Positions 21,887-30,700 of a DNA stretch of 37,547 bases are shown here, piece by piece. The notes under the pieces are model-generated. The model did not search any database. It saw nothing but the letters and a program-made list of their open reading frames with translations, and was not told where the DNA came from. Source of the stretch: a virus. The stretch covers positions 1-37,547 of the IMG/VR virus record IMGVR_UViG_3300045116_000102; one strand, 5' to 3'. Position 1 is the stretch's first letter. Every line of letters starts with the position of its first letter. The position numbers and the translations under genes are program-made.

Positions 21887-21916
21887 GGCCGGGTGTGGCG
21901 TGGGGTTGACCCGGCC
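21887..21916 (+). terminator. GC hairpin after the capsid gene
   Basis: GGCCGGGT (21887-21894) pairs with ACCCGGCC (21909-21916) across a 14-base loop. No T-run follows. A partial terminator or processing hairpin after the most expressed gene is plausible. Confidence 0.45.
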
Positions 21917-21933
21917 GCACCCGGTTCCTGTTT

Positions 21934-22413
21934 ATGGCGTGGGCAGAATTGACGGAGGCTGAACTGCTTCAGCACATCAGCGGGCAGGAGTTGTCCGCTT
22001 TCCGGCGAGCCAATCAGCGCCCCGGGGAGGTGGATCCGTTGGCTGGGCAGATCCAGGACGTGACGGCGTTGGTGCGCGGGTACATCCTGCAATGCCCGCG
22101 CTACAAGCTCGGGCCCGACGGGACTTTGCCGGACATTCTGCACGACGCAGCCGCCGACCTTGTTGTCCTGCGGGTCATGGCGCGGTCCGGGGGGGCGATT
22201 CTCGACCAGGGCGGGGAACGGAAGAAGGCCGGGGACGATGCCCGGCAACTTTTGCAGGCGGTGTCGGAGGGGCGTGGACCGTCGATTCCGTTACCGACGG
22301 ACGCTGAGGGGCTGGGGAGCGAGATGGACACAAGGCCACCTGGGGTCATGCAGGCGAGCTACAGCACAGCCGACACCAGGCAATGGACAAAGGCGAACAT
22401 GGACGGGCTGTAA
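21934..22413 (+). CDS. Head completion / gp36-like protein (DUF1320-like)
   Basis: A 159-aa protein right after the capsid gene. The helical layout AWAELTEAELLQHISGQELS, then DVTALVRGYILQCPRYKLGP, then DILHDAAADLVVLRVMARSG matches Mu gp36/DUF1320-type head-tail connectors. A polar C-terminal tail mentions PTDAEGLGSEMD. No strong ribosome site is visible. The role, closing the portal channel, is inferred from pattern and position. Confidence 0.65.
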   Translation: MAWAELTEAELLQHISGQELSAFRRANQRPGEVDPLAGQIQDVTALVRGYILQCPRYKLGPDGTLPDILHDAAADLVVLRVMARSGGAILDQGGERKKAGDDARQLLQAVSEGRGPSIPLPTDAEGLGSEMDTRPPGVMQASYSTADTRQWTKANMDGL

Positions 22414-22416
22414 GGG

Positions 22417-23193
22417 ATGCCGACACCCAAGCAACATTCGCTGCGCCGGTTGGCCCGCATGGTAAGGTTGCCAGGGGTCGCCCCGGGCGTTTTGCGGCGT
22501 TTGGACGCGGACGTTCGGGAATTGGCCCTCTTCAGTGCCGGCGTGACCCAGGCACGGTTCTTGAGCCAATTGCGGCGCGTTCTGATCGGGATTGAACGTG
22601 GCGATCTGACCCGGGCGGAGGCGAAGAGGCACCTGCGCCGGTGGTTGGCGAACACCGGGTATGAGCCGCCGGCCGGTCAGGAGGGGAAGATTCAAGACCT
22701 TAGCTCGGACATTCGTCTGCGGGTCATCGTTGAGACGCAAGCCGGTCTGTCCGAGGGCTACGGTCGGTACATGTGGCAGCGTCACCACCAGAAGCAATTC
22801 CCCTACGTTGAGTTGTACCGGCGCGAGCCCCGGCGGCACCCTCGCGACTGGCCGAAAATCTGGAAGGTGGCCGGCGGCAAGCAGTATGCTGGCCGGTTCA
22901 TCGCTCCGTTTGGGTCGCCGATCTGGCTGCGGATTTCGGATTTCGGGCACCCGTACCCGGTGTTCAAGTGGCTGTCTGGGATGTGGACGCGCATGGTGTC
23001 GAGCTACCGGGCGGCCAAGTACGGGTTGCAAGGGGCGGCGAAGAGGGCGAGACTGCCAAGGATGCTCGAAGGGTGCAAATCGGGAATGAAGGGCATAGAC
23101 CGTGAACTAGGGCGGGTCGTGACGTCCGCGCTCCCGGGGTGGCGCCTGGACCGCGACGCCATCGTTTGGAGGGGGTCGTGGCCGACGAGCTGA
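22417..23193 (+). CDS. Minor head / head morphogenesis protein
   Basis: A 258-aa basic protein, 3 bases after the connector gene. It contains VTQARFLSQLRRVLIGIERG, LSSDIRLRVIVETQAGLSEG, YGRYMWQ and WPKIWKVAGG, followed by GRFIAPFGSPIWLRISDFGH, an order seen in phage minor head proteins. In Mu-like systems such proteins sit by the portal. The last 16 bases overlap the next gene. Confidence 0.65.
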   Translation: MPTPKQHSLRRLARMVRLPGVAPGVLRRLDADVRELALFSAGVTQARFLSQLRRVLIGIERGDLTRAEAKRHLRRWLANTGYEPPAGQEGKIQDLSSDIRLRVIVETQAGLSEGYGRYMWQRHHQKQFPYVELYRREPRRHPRDWPKIWKVAGGKQYAGRFIAPFGSPIWLRISDFGHPYPVFKWLSGMWTRMVSSYRAAKYGLQGAAKRARLPRMLEGCKSGMKGIDRELGRVVTSALPGWRLDRDAIVWRGSWPTS

Positions 23194-23768
23194 TTCGAGT
23201 GAGAGTCAAGACTACTGGCGGCGTGCGCGCTGGCTATGTTCTGGACATGGCACGGCTTGAGAGCGCAATGATGTCGGGCGGGTCACGTGTGGTCGAGGAT
23301 CTACGGGACTTCTACATGCTCAACGACCAGCACGAACCGAACCGCTTCGTGCAGGATGGAACCGGGTCGAGGCGGACGCACTTCTGGGCCCAGGTGGCCG
23401 ACAGCATTCGCGGTCCCGAGTGGGTGAACGGTGGTGTGAACATCACGATCACGGACGGGCGCATCAAGCAGAAAATCTACGGTGGCGAGATCGTGGCCAA
23501 GAACGCGAAGTACCTGACGATCCCGATTCACCCGGAAGCGTACGCCCGGAGAGCGTTCGATCTGGAGGCGACTGTCGGGAAGATGTTCTTCTGGCGGTCG
23601 AAGAATGGATTTCTGTTCCTGGCCGGCAAGTACGATGGACGATTCACACTGTTCTACCTGCTCAAGACAAGCGTGAACCAGGAGCCGTGGCGGACCGCGC
23701 TGCCCAACCGCAGGTTCCTGACTTCGTCGTTCCAGGCCGGGGTGCGTGAGTGGCTGCGGAGGAATTGA
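23178..23768 (+). CDS. Virion morphogenesis / tail completion-like protein
   Basis: A 196-aa protein. GTG 23178 is chosen for GGAGG 5 bases upstream and lies inside the end of the previous gene. It contains NRFVQDGTGSRRTHFWAQVA and KNAKYLTIPIHPEAYARRA, typical of phage virion morphogenesis proteins, and a final segment (GREW-like VREWLRRN). The role at the head-tail joint is inferred from pattern and order. Confidence 0.6.
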   Translation: MADELIRVRVKTTGGVRAGYVLDMARLESAMMSGGSRVVEDLRDFYMLNDQHEPNRFVQDGTGSRRTHFWAQVADSIRGPEWVNGGVNITITDGRIKQKIYGGEIVAKNAKYLTIPIHPEAYARRAFDLEATVGKMFFWRSKNGFLFLAGKYDGRFTLFYLLKTSVNQEPWRTALPNRRFLTSSFQAGVREWLRRN

Positions 23769-23771
23769 GCC

Positions 23772-24164
23772 ATGCCGGAAGGCATCACAACAGCGACTGT
23801 GGCCGGGACAATCGTTGACGCGAGCGGGGTTGCCATGACCGGCTATGTTCGTTTCAGTCGGCGCACGGGCCCTGAGGCGTCATCGTCTGTTGTGGTTACA
23901 ACCGGTCCGATTGACACTGTCCTTGTGGCTGGGGCGTTCTCGGTCGAACTGTTGCCGGGGCCGTACCTGTTTGAATTCGCTGGAAGCAAGCCGGTTCCGG
24001 TAACGGTCCCGGGCACTGGCGACTATTCGTTGGCGGACCTGTTGGGGAGTGCTGCAACTACCGGGGTCGAGTATCTGAGGATCTGGAACCCGGATGAAGA
24101 GCAGTACAACACGGTCCGCGTTCTTGGGGTCGGTGACGAACGCGGGTTGGTTATCAGCGATTGA
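23772..24164 (+). CDS. Small beta-sandwich virion protein
   Basis: A 130-aa protein with GGAGGA before the ATG. It begins with an immunoglobulin-like pattern: TATVAGTIVDASGVAMTGYV, then LVAGAFSVELLPGPYLFEFA, then PVPVTVPGTGDYSLADLL. Such domains often sit at the base of phage fibres. It directly precedes the tailspike, so an adaptor role is plausible. Family not certain. Confidence 0.5.
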   Translation: MPEGITTATVAGTIVDASGVAMTGYVRFSRRTGPEASSSVVVTTGPIDTVLVAGAFSVELLPGPYLFEFAGSKPVPVTVPGTGDYSLADLLGSAATTGVEYLRIWNPDEEQYNTVRVLGVGDERGLVISD

Positions 24165-24168
24165 TGGA

Positions 24169-27100
24169 ATGAGCGCGAAACGGTCGATCTGGTTCCTGGC
24201 GGCGGTTCTCCTGCTGGTGGTTGCGGCTCTTGGCGAGCCTGGCACCAACAAGACCATCATGGCGGACGTGAACAGCCTGGCGTTGGCGTGGCCAACGAAC
24301 CTGTTCGCGGCCAACTCGAACCTTCTCAACGCGAGCATCGGGGTCACACAGTCGAGCGTTTCGAATCTGATCGGGGCGACTGACCTCTGGAAGGACGGCC
24401 TGGCTCGGACGAAATGGCAATGCCTGACCTGGGATGACTTCTACCGGACGGCGGGCGTGTACGGCACGACGAACCTTGGCGGCCCATACGTCGGGCCGCC
24501 GTGGGTGAACTGGTCGGTAAGTGAACTCAACACGAACCTGGTCATCATCGACGGGAAGATGCAGTCATGGGGCGTTGACGCTGGAGTCGGCAACACGGGC
24601 TATCTGTGCGCTGAGCTGGCGGACACGCCGAGCCTGATGGAATCATGGGTCGAGTGGGACGATGAAGGGACAGGGGACGACGAATCGAGCACCGGGGTAA
24701 CGGTGGCGATCGGTCAGGCGCCCGACCCGACATGGACGGCGAGGCGGATGGTGCATTTCCAGATCGGCGCGGACTCGTTCGGAAGCTCGACGGGGCGCGT
24801 GTTCGGCCTGGTGCAGTTGTGGAAGGGGGGGACGAACTACGCGAACGTGAGCGGGTACGGGTTCGCGCCTATCAACGTCGGCGAGACGAATCACCTTCAG
24901 ATCCTCTACGACGCCTCGTTGCCGAGGATCGAACTGTACTGCAACGGCGAGCTGGTCATCTACAGCACCAGCAGCGAGCTTCCGAACTTCATCGGTCACT
25001 ACGTGTATTGGGAGTGCATCGTCAACGGGGTCGGTCCGGCTCGGTACAAGGCTCGGTATGACAAGGTCGCGGCCTGGGGTGGTCGGCGACCCGGACCGCT
25101 GCCGGCCTACTACGGGGGAACGGGCGGGAACAGCCCGGCGACGGCCAGGGAAGCTCTCGACGTGCCTCAGTCGGGATCCTATACCAATCTGTCGTCCGAT
25201 GCGCTCTGGACCTTCCCGGCCGAGCACGGTGCCGCGGGCACAATGTGGGCCGAGGACGGCGCCGGGGGGTTCAGCGCGGTCGGCACTTCTGCATGGATGC
25301 GGCAGCGGCTTTACGATACCGACGACCAGGAGGCCGCCTATATCCGCTTGACGGCGAGCAAGACAAACACCCTAACCTATGAGCCCGCCCCTGCGCCGCC
25401 GACGCCGACACTGGGGGAAGCGCCGCTGTACGGGGCGACCACTGCAGGCCGAACGCGGTTGATGACTGTCACTTCGAGCGGTGGGCTTGCCGCGATCACC
25501 ACCGCTGAAGAGCTTCAGGCCCTGCCGCGAGTGTTCGGTACGGTGTCCGAGCTTCTTTCCTATTCCGGCACGGCAACGAACGTTCTCTTGACCGGCTACA
25601 CTTCAATCGGCGACGGCGGAGGCGGTCCGCTGCACTACGCATCGACTGGGACAACGAACTACATCACGACCTTTCCGCGTTCCGGGGGCGGCTATTGGGA
25701 GCGCGATGACTTGACCGGCCCGCTAAACTTCGCTTGGACCGGGCACCAACAGAACCCAACGGACTGTTCGCACGCGCTGACGAACGCGCTGCGTTGGGCG
25801 ATGACGACGCGGCGCGGGCTGTACATGCCGCCGGGCACCTACAACGTGTCGAACCGAATCGAGATGGGCTCCATCGGCACACAGCTTGCCAACATGCATT
25901 GGTTTGGGCGTGGTGCGCTAATCTCAATGAACGCCTGGGGTTTTACAAACTCGACGTTTCCGGACGGGATAAGCGGTTACGATGCCGGGCGACCGCTCTA
26001 TACCAACATGACCGTCCTGTACTTCTACCGTCCAACCAACTGGGTTGTGGAAGGGTTGACGTTTGGTTGCTCACTGGTGACGGCTGGCGCATCGAACAAC
26101 TACTTGCTCGGTCCGTGGTATGGGCTCAAGTTCGACATCAGGTCGGAAGATGACAAGCACGTCGTCGTCCGGGATTGCACCTTCGAATACATGCGGTGGG
26201 GAGCGGTCGGCGCGTCGTCGGCACTCGCACCGAACACGGTTACGGGACTCAAGATCCTCAACAACCGCTTCATCGAGTGCGACAAGAATCCCCTGGGGAC
26301 GGGATCTTCGATTGTCGACGGATTGATGGGTTCATACCAGTTGATCGGGAACGAGTTTATCCACTGTGGCAACACCAACTATCAACCGTCTGCGCTTGCT
26401 CATCACCACTGCTTCTACCCAGCCTACGGCGTCGGATTCCAGATCATCGGCAACCACATTCTTGCAGACCGTTCCGACGACGTCGGCAACCTGATCGTCA
26501 TTGCAGGCAGCGTTGGCGGTGTGGTCGCGAATAATACGATGATTGGCTCTTCGAACGTTCCCAAGAACTTCCTGGAGATCGGCGGATTCGATGTTGTGGT
26601 AGCCAACAACGCTGCCACCAACGGTGTGATTCGCATTAACGCCTGGTCGAGTCCTGCAAATGGCGCCGTTGCGGGCAGGATCAAGATGGTCAACAACGAC
26701 TTCGCGATCAACTTCTTTCACGGCATTGCAGACGGACATGTCGGCGAGGTGATCGGCACGGCAAATCACCCGGTGGAACTCGAGATGATTGGCAACACGG
26801 TCAGGGTGTTGCTTCCTGCTAATGTGTTGGCAGCGGGATACACGAACTCGGCGTGGTTCAATCTCGTCGGTCTGACGAACTCGATCATAGAGGGCAACAC
26901 CTTCGACAACATACCGGTGCTGCTTTCTACATCTGGAGGGGTGACGCTGCGTCGCAACCGAATCAACGTTCCCCTATGGACGACTACCAAGGCAGGGCTG
27001 AACAGCAGGGTGCTCAATCTCACCAGTGTGACGAATGCTTTTCTATTTGAAAATCTGGTAGACGTGCGGCATTACGACTACTACTCAATCTACGCAGACT

Positions 27101-27984
27101 CATCGTCTTACATCCGGGCTGCGTGGGGCAACTGGGTCAACGCTGGTCAGACATACTCGATTGGCTACACGTCGGACACGCGCGATTCGTGGCAGTCGTT
27201 CGGACCACTGCCAGTGATGGCGAACACGAATTACGACACGTGGTCGCCGTTCGCAGCCTCGAAACACCTGCGACTCAGCGGCGGCTCGGCGTTCATCAAC
27301 GGTCTGACGAACGGGCTAAACAAGGCGGGCGGATCGCTCATCCTGGAGGCTGGCATCGGAACCGGCAGCGGTACGAACGCTATTGTGTTCCGCACCGCAC
27401 CGAGGCTCGTGTCCGGCCGGACAGCCCAGACACTGGCTGATCGAGCGATCCTCGACGCCGACGGCGTGTTCAAGGTCTACGAGGGGAGCACGGCAGGGGC
27501 GGCCGCGATGGCGCTGTTCACCAACAGCATGATCTGGAGCGGGTCAGGGGCCCCGTCCTCGACCGGGGCGGTGGGGAGCGTCTACATGCGTCGAGATGGT
27601 GGCGGAGCGACGGCGCTGTACGTGAACCTCGATGGCAACACGACCGGCTGGCGACCGGTGATGACGGCGAGTGAATATGACCAGACAGTGACGGCACAGG
27701 GCACCACGATCGCCAGCTCGGCTCGGGTCACCCGTCTGACATCGGGCACCGGCTACACGATCACCAACACGCCGTCCATCACCGCCGGGACGGTCGGCCA
27801 GATCCTCGTCCTGATCGCGACTGACGCAACCACCGCGGTGACGCTCCAGGACGCGACCTCGCTATCCGGATCAGCGCTGCGCCTTGGGGCCGCGACCCGC
27901 ACTCTCTCGGCCTATAACGTCCTGACCCTGATCTACAGCGGTAGCGACTGGCGAGAGATGAGCTACTCCGTCAACTCTCCGTAA
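24169..27984 (+). CDS. Large tailspike / receptor-binding protein with beta-helix
   Basis: A 1271-aa protein. ATG 24169 is chosen because the upstream frame is the shadow of the previous gene. Residues 1-25 (SIWFLAAVLLLVVAALG) form a hydrophobic signal- or anchor-like helix, unusual in a tailspike. Residues about 130-290 look like a concanavalin/LamG-type lectin fold. Residues about 455-520 (GTVSELLSYSG, then GYTSIGDGGGGPLHYAS) start a pectate-lyase-type module and about 540-960 a right-handed beta-helix with Asn ladders (ILNNRF, IGNEF, VANNT). The end has a GSVYMRRDGGGATALYVNLD-type tail-fibre repeat. It probably binds and degrades surface polysaccharide. Confidence 0.8.
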   Translation: MSAKRSIWFLAAVLLLVVAALGEPGTNKTIMADVNSLALAWPTNLFAANSNLLNASIGVTQSSVSNLIGATDLWKDGLARTKWQCLTWDDFYRTAGVYGTTNLGGPYVGPPWVNWSVSELNTNLVIIDGKMQSWGVDAGVGNTGYLCAELADTPSLMESWVEWDDEGTGDDESSTGVTVAIGQAPDPTWTARRMVHFQIGADSFGSSTGRVFGLVQLWKGGTNYANVSGYGFAPINVGETNHLQILYDASLPRIELYCNGELVIYSTSSELPNFIGHYVYWECIVNGVGPARYKARYDKVAAWGGRRPGPLPAYYGGTGGNSPATAREALDVPQSGSYTNLSSDALWTFPAEHGAAGTMWAEDGAGGFSAVGTSAWMRQRLYDTDDQEAAYIRLTASKTNTLTYEPAPAPPTPTLGEAPLYGATTAGRTRLMTVTSSGGLAAITTAEELQALPRVFGTVSELLSYSGTATNVLLTGYTSIGDGGGGPLHYASTGTTNYITTFPRSGGGYWERDDLTGPLNFAWTGHQQNPTDCSHALTNALRWAMTTRRGLYMPPGTYNVSNRIEMGSIGTQLANMHWFGRGALISMNAWGFTNSTFPDGISGYDAGRPLYTNMTVLYFYRPTNWVVEGLTFGCSLVTAGASNNYLLGPWYGLKFDIRSEDDKHVVVRDCTFEYMRWGAVGASSALAPNTVTGLKILNNRFIECDKNPLGTGSSIVDGLMGSYQLIGNEFIHCGNTNYQPSALAHHHCFYPAYGVGFQIIGNHILADRSDDVGNLIVIAGSVGGVVANNTMIGSSNVPKNFLEIGGFDVVVANNAATNGVIRINAWSSPANGAVAGRIKMVNNDFAINFFHGIADGHVGEVIGTANHPVELEMIGNTVRVLLPANVLAAGYTNSAWFNLVGLTNSIIEGNTFDNIPVLLSTSGGVTLRRNRINVPLWTTTKAGLNSRVLNLTSVTNAFLFENLVDVRHYDYYSIYADSSSYIRAAWGNWVNAGQTYSIGYTSDTRDSWQSFGPLPVMANTNYDTWSPFAASKHLRLSGGSAFINGLTNGLNKAGGSLILEAGIGTGSGTNAIVFRTAPRLVSGRTAQTLADRAILDADGVFKVYEGSTAGAAAMALFTNSMIWSGSGAPSSTGAVGSVYMRRDGGGATALYVNLDGNTTGWRPVMTASEYDQTVTAQGTTIASSARVTRLTSGTGYTITNTPSITAGTVGQILVLIATDATTAVTLQDATSLSGSALRLGAATRTLSAYNVLTLIYSGSDWREMSYSVNSP

Positions 27985-28107
27985 CCCGACATCCCCATGA
28001 AACCGAGAGTTTTCCAGAATGGTGACAAACGCGATTGCGCACCCCGGAATGGCTGGTGAGCACGAACGCAATACAGTGATTAGGAGGAATAGGAGAACAG
28101 GATCGAT

Positions 28108-28323
28108 ATGGGCTACACCGGAAAAGCAACGAGTCGGGGCATCAGCGCGACGCTGAATATCGGCGGGACGGTCGTCCAGGCCTGCGTCGTGACAGTGAAC
28201 GAGAACGACGAGGCCAAGGTCAACGAACTCAAGGACGGTTTTGGCGAGGTCGAGGGCCTGGACACATCCGATCGGCGGCGCCGGCCCAATCGTGATAATC
28301 ACAACGTGGTTCTGATGACATGA
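28108..28323 (+). CDS. Small phage protein, possibly frame-disturbed at its end
   Basis: A 71-aa protein with AGGA 5 bases before the ATG. The body reads GISATLNIGGTVVQACVVTV and DEAKVNELKDGFGEVEGLD, a beta-rich phage pattern. The last 20 residues turn to a basic, unlikely sequence (SDRRRRPNRDNHNVV), while the next frame gives THPIGGAGPIVIITTWF and then a stop. A one-base shift near 28258-28265 is possible. ATGA overlap with the next gene. Confidence 0.45.
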   Translation: MGYTGKATSRGISATLNIGGTVVQACVVTVNENDEAKVNELKDGFGEVEGLDTSDRRRRPNRDNHNVVLMT

Positions 28324-28736
28324 GCAAGATCCAATCTTGGTTCTCGGGTTGGTGGCCTGTGTTCGCAGCTGCAATGCCTCTTGTGACCGGCGGGATCCTC
28401 TGGTGGGCTGCAGGCTACTTTGTTACGCGTGCTGAGCATTCGAACACGATTCGTGAATTGCGTAACGAGCGTGCTAACGACATCAGTCAGAGCAAGGCTG
28501 AGTCTGATGCTCGATGGAGGGCGCACCTTGAACTGTCAGAGCAGCTGTTCCAACGGGTGAACGACAAGATTGTGGTGAACGAGCGCGCAATCGCCCAAAT
28601 GTCGAGCATGTGGATGCGCGAGAGCGACGAGAACAGGGCTGCACACGCTCAGGTGCTGACCATGCTGGGTGTGATTCGAGAGGAAATCGCGGCGTTGAAA
28701 GCCGAACGTCGCACAGCCAGTGAAAGCAAACCATGA
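28320..28736 (+). CDS. Inner-membrane coiled-coil protein (spanin-like)
   Basis: A 138-aa protein. A single membrane segment lies near the N-terminus (WWPVFAAAMPLVTGGILWWA), followed by about 100 residues of charged coiled coil (NTIRELRNERANDISQSKAE onwards). This is the topology of inner-membrane spanin subunits, though small tail-adjacent membrane proteins can look alike. Both ends overlap neighbours by ATGA. Lysis function is inferred from topology and from the membrane proteins that follow. Confidence 0.5.
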   Translation: MSKIQSWFSGWWPVFAAAMPLVTGGILWWAAGYFVTRAEHSNTIRELRNERANDISQSKAESDARWRAHLELSEQLFQRVNDKIVVNERAIAQMSSMWMRESDENRAAHAQVLTMLGVIREEIAALKAERRTASESKP

Positions 28737-28864
28737 AACAAGTCGTCACCGCGATCTTGTGCCTTCCGTTTGTCCTGCTGTACGCTGTCATTGTTGGCGT
28801 GTTGGCGTGTATCAGCACAGTTTGTGAACGGCTTGGCCTGACTGATGATTTTTCAACCCATTAA
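28733..28864 (+). CDS. 43-aa membrane protein
   Basis: ATGA overlap with the coiled-coil gene. It begins MKQVVTAILCLPFVLLYAVI and continues VGVLACISTVCERLG, i.e. one long hydrophobic helix with three Cys and a polar end to TAA 28862-28864. It is too short for most gene-callers. A holin-like or spanin-partner role is possible; no family match is claimed. Confidence 0.5.
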   Translation: MKQVVTAILCLPFVLLYAVIVGVLACISTVCERLGLTDDFSTH

Positions 28865-28869
28865 CCTAT

Positions 28870-29736
28870 ATGAACGAGATTCAACCTCTGCTGGACCTGC
28901 TCGGTGCGAAGCACGGGTGGGTGGCGGCTGGTTTCGCGTGGGTCGGTGCTCTGCGCGTGGCTATCAAGCCGTTTGGGACGGCCCTAGCAGGGTTGCTCCA
29001 AGCCGCCGTGGCGTTCGTTCGGGGCAACGAAGCCGAGGCCCATTGGCTCGACCGGATCATGCGTTCGGCACCGTACCGGCTTGCCGCCTTCCTCGTGGAC
29101 TACGTTGCTTCGGTGAAGCTGCCTTTGCGCGCCCACGAGGACGCGCCAGGAGGCGATTCTAGCGGTCCGGGCGCCGATCCGGGTAGTCCGCAGCCTCCCG
29201 GCGGTCAGAACGCCGGGAAACCCCCTCCAGGCTCGATTGCAGGGGTTCTGAAGCGGATCTATATCGCCGTCGCGGCCATAACAGCCCTGGTCGGGTGTGC
29301 GACGCTTGCCGCCCTGGCCACCCCGGACCGGATTTACGCGATCACCAAACTTGCGGCCTACGTCACCTGTTCGCAGCGCGTGTCCGGCACGCCGGTCGAG
29401 CGGACGTCCTGGGTGTCCGCCTACGGGGCCTTGAAGGTTCTGAACGATGCCCCAGGCCAGTGGGGTCCGGCCGAGGTTGTCGCCGCGCTCGACAAGGCCG
29501 GCGTGTCCGAAATGATCGGTTCGGAGGGGCAGTTGACGATTGCCGGCGGCCTGGCGCTGCTGGACACGTTTACCGGTGTTCTGACCAGCATCCACACTCT
29601 CGATCAGGCCCAAGCGGCGGCGCGAGGCGCCATGGACGGGATTGGGCTAGCCCTTGACGCCAACGTGCCGACCCGGCGGGAGGCTATCCTGCAACGACTG
29701 ACGACCGAGGCCCAGGGCACCAGACCGCACCGGTGA
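28870..29736 (+). CDS. Two-domain membrane protein, possible holin or lipoprotein role
   Basis: A 288-aa protein. The N-terminal part (MNEIQPLLDLLGAKHGWVAA, then VGALRVAIKPFGTALAGLLQ and LAAFLVDYVASVKLP) resembles small phage membrane proteins of the holin type. A Pro/Gly linker (residues about 95-120) leads to IYIAVAAITALVGCATLAAL, a hydrophobic stretch with a lipobox-like VGCA. A soluble helical domain follows. A fusion of a holin-like protein with a lipoprotein is possible. Confidence 0.45.
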   Translation: MNEIQPLLDLLGAKHGWVAAGFAWVGALRVAIKPFGTALAGLLQAAVAFVRGNEAEAHWLDRIMRSAPYRLAAFLVDYVASVKLPLRAHEDAPGGDSSGPGADPGSPQPPGGQNAGKPPPGSIAGVLKRIYIAVAAITALVGCATLAALATPDRIYAITKLAAYVTCSQRVSGTPVERTSWVSAYGALKVLNDAPGQWGPAEVVAALDKAGVSEMIGSEGQLTIAGGLALLDTFTGVLTSIHTLDQAQAAARGAMDGIGLALDANVPTRREAILQRLTTEAQGTRPHR

Positions 29737-29739
29737 CGC

Positions 29740-30249
29740 ATGCAGTATCCTTGGACAATTGGCCAGCAGTTCGCCGATGAAACGGCCTACGTCACCGCGT
29801 TGACCAGCGCCGGGTTCCTGGCCCAGGTTCAGGTTGGTGTGGCTGGGTTGTTGAATAGCCACACCCGGTTCGCGGACGGGCAGGTGCCGATTGTGATCGA
29901 GGCGATTGGCGACTACGTGTCCGAAATGCAGCAGATCCTGGCCAAAGCGCGGCTGGCCATTCTGGTCAAGACGCCGTCGATGAGGTGGGTTGACACGAAC
30001 GTCTGGGAGGTGTCGATTGTTGTGCAGGTGCTGGAATTCCCTGCCGTGAACAGGACAATGGCTGGACCGTACATCACATCGATGCGCGGCGCGGAAATGG
30101 CGTTGGCGATACTCAAGGACAAGTCGCCATGCGACGGGGTGAGCCCTTTCCGGCCTCGGTCGATTGACACGGTGCAGGCCAGCGCTGGGGCTGCCAATTT
30201 TGCGCTGACTGGGACAGTGAAAACGATTCTGAGTACGGTGGAGGTATGA
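29740..30249 (+). CDS. Tail terminator / tail completion-like protein
   Basis: A 169-aa protein placed directly before three tube-like genes. It contains VIEAIGDYVSEMQQILAKAR, then SIVVQVLEFPAVNRTMAGPY and MRGAEMALAILKDKSPCDG, matching the length and pattern of Mu gp37-type tail terminators. The call rests mostly on size and gene order. Confidence 0.5.
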   Translation: MQYPWTIGQQFADETAYVTALTSAGFLAQVQVGVAGLLNSHTRFADGQVPIVIEAIGDYVSEMQQILAKARLAILVKTPSMRWVDTNVWEVSIVVQVLEFPAVNRTMAGPYITSMRGAEMALAILKDKSPCDGVSPFRPRSIDTVQASAGAANFALTGTVKTILSTVEV

Positions 30250-30252
30250 CGT

Positions 30253-30690
30253 ATGGCTGACAACTACGCAATCGCGACGGTCACGGTATTCGGAGCCGGT
30301 GCAACGACGGCGTCTATTTCCGGGATCGCATCGACCGACATGATCGGGATCGAACTGACGGACAACGTCACCGTCACCGAGCAGTTGAGCGGAGTGGGCG
30401 AGGTGAGTGGCGCCGTTGCATCAGATGCCAGGGACGACGTCACCCTGACATTCTACCCGATCCCGGTTCACACCGGCGCCCCGACGGCTGCGCAATACAA
30501 GGCGATTACGCTTCCGGACGTGCTTGCCACGGTGGTCGTGGAGCGGGCTTCCGGAGGTGTGGCGTCGAGGAACATTCCGACACGCACCATTGGGACCTTC
30601 CGTTACATGGGCAACGGCAGCATGGACTTCACGGCTGACGGCATGCTCAGGATGAGTCTGCCGTGCAAGAAGTACGAAGCCGGAATCTGA
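30253..30690 (+). CDS. Tail tube-like protein 1
   Basis: A 145-aa protein and the first of three tandem paralogues. Shared pattern: VTVFGAGATT, then IELTDNVTVTEQLSGVGEVS, DVTLTFYPIPV, TFRYMGNGSMDFTADGML and a closing LPCKKYEA. The beta-rich size and place between terminator and chaperone fit a tail tube or a close structural relative. Stop and next start are ten bases apart. Confidence 0.55.
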   Translation: MADNYAIATVTVFGAGATTASISGIASTDMIGIELTDNVTVTEQLSGVGEVSGAVASDARDDVTLTFYPIPVHTGAPTAAQYKAITLPDVLATVVVERASGGVASRNIPTRTIGTFRYMGNGSMDFTADGMLRMSLPCKKYEAGI

Positions 30691-30700
30691 TGGAGGAACT

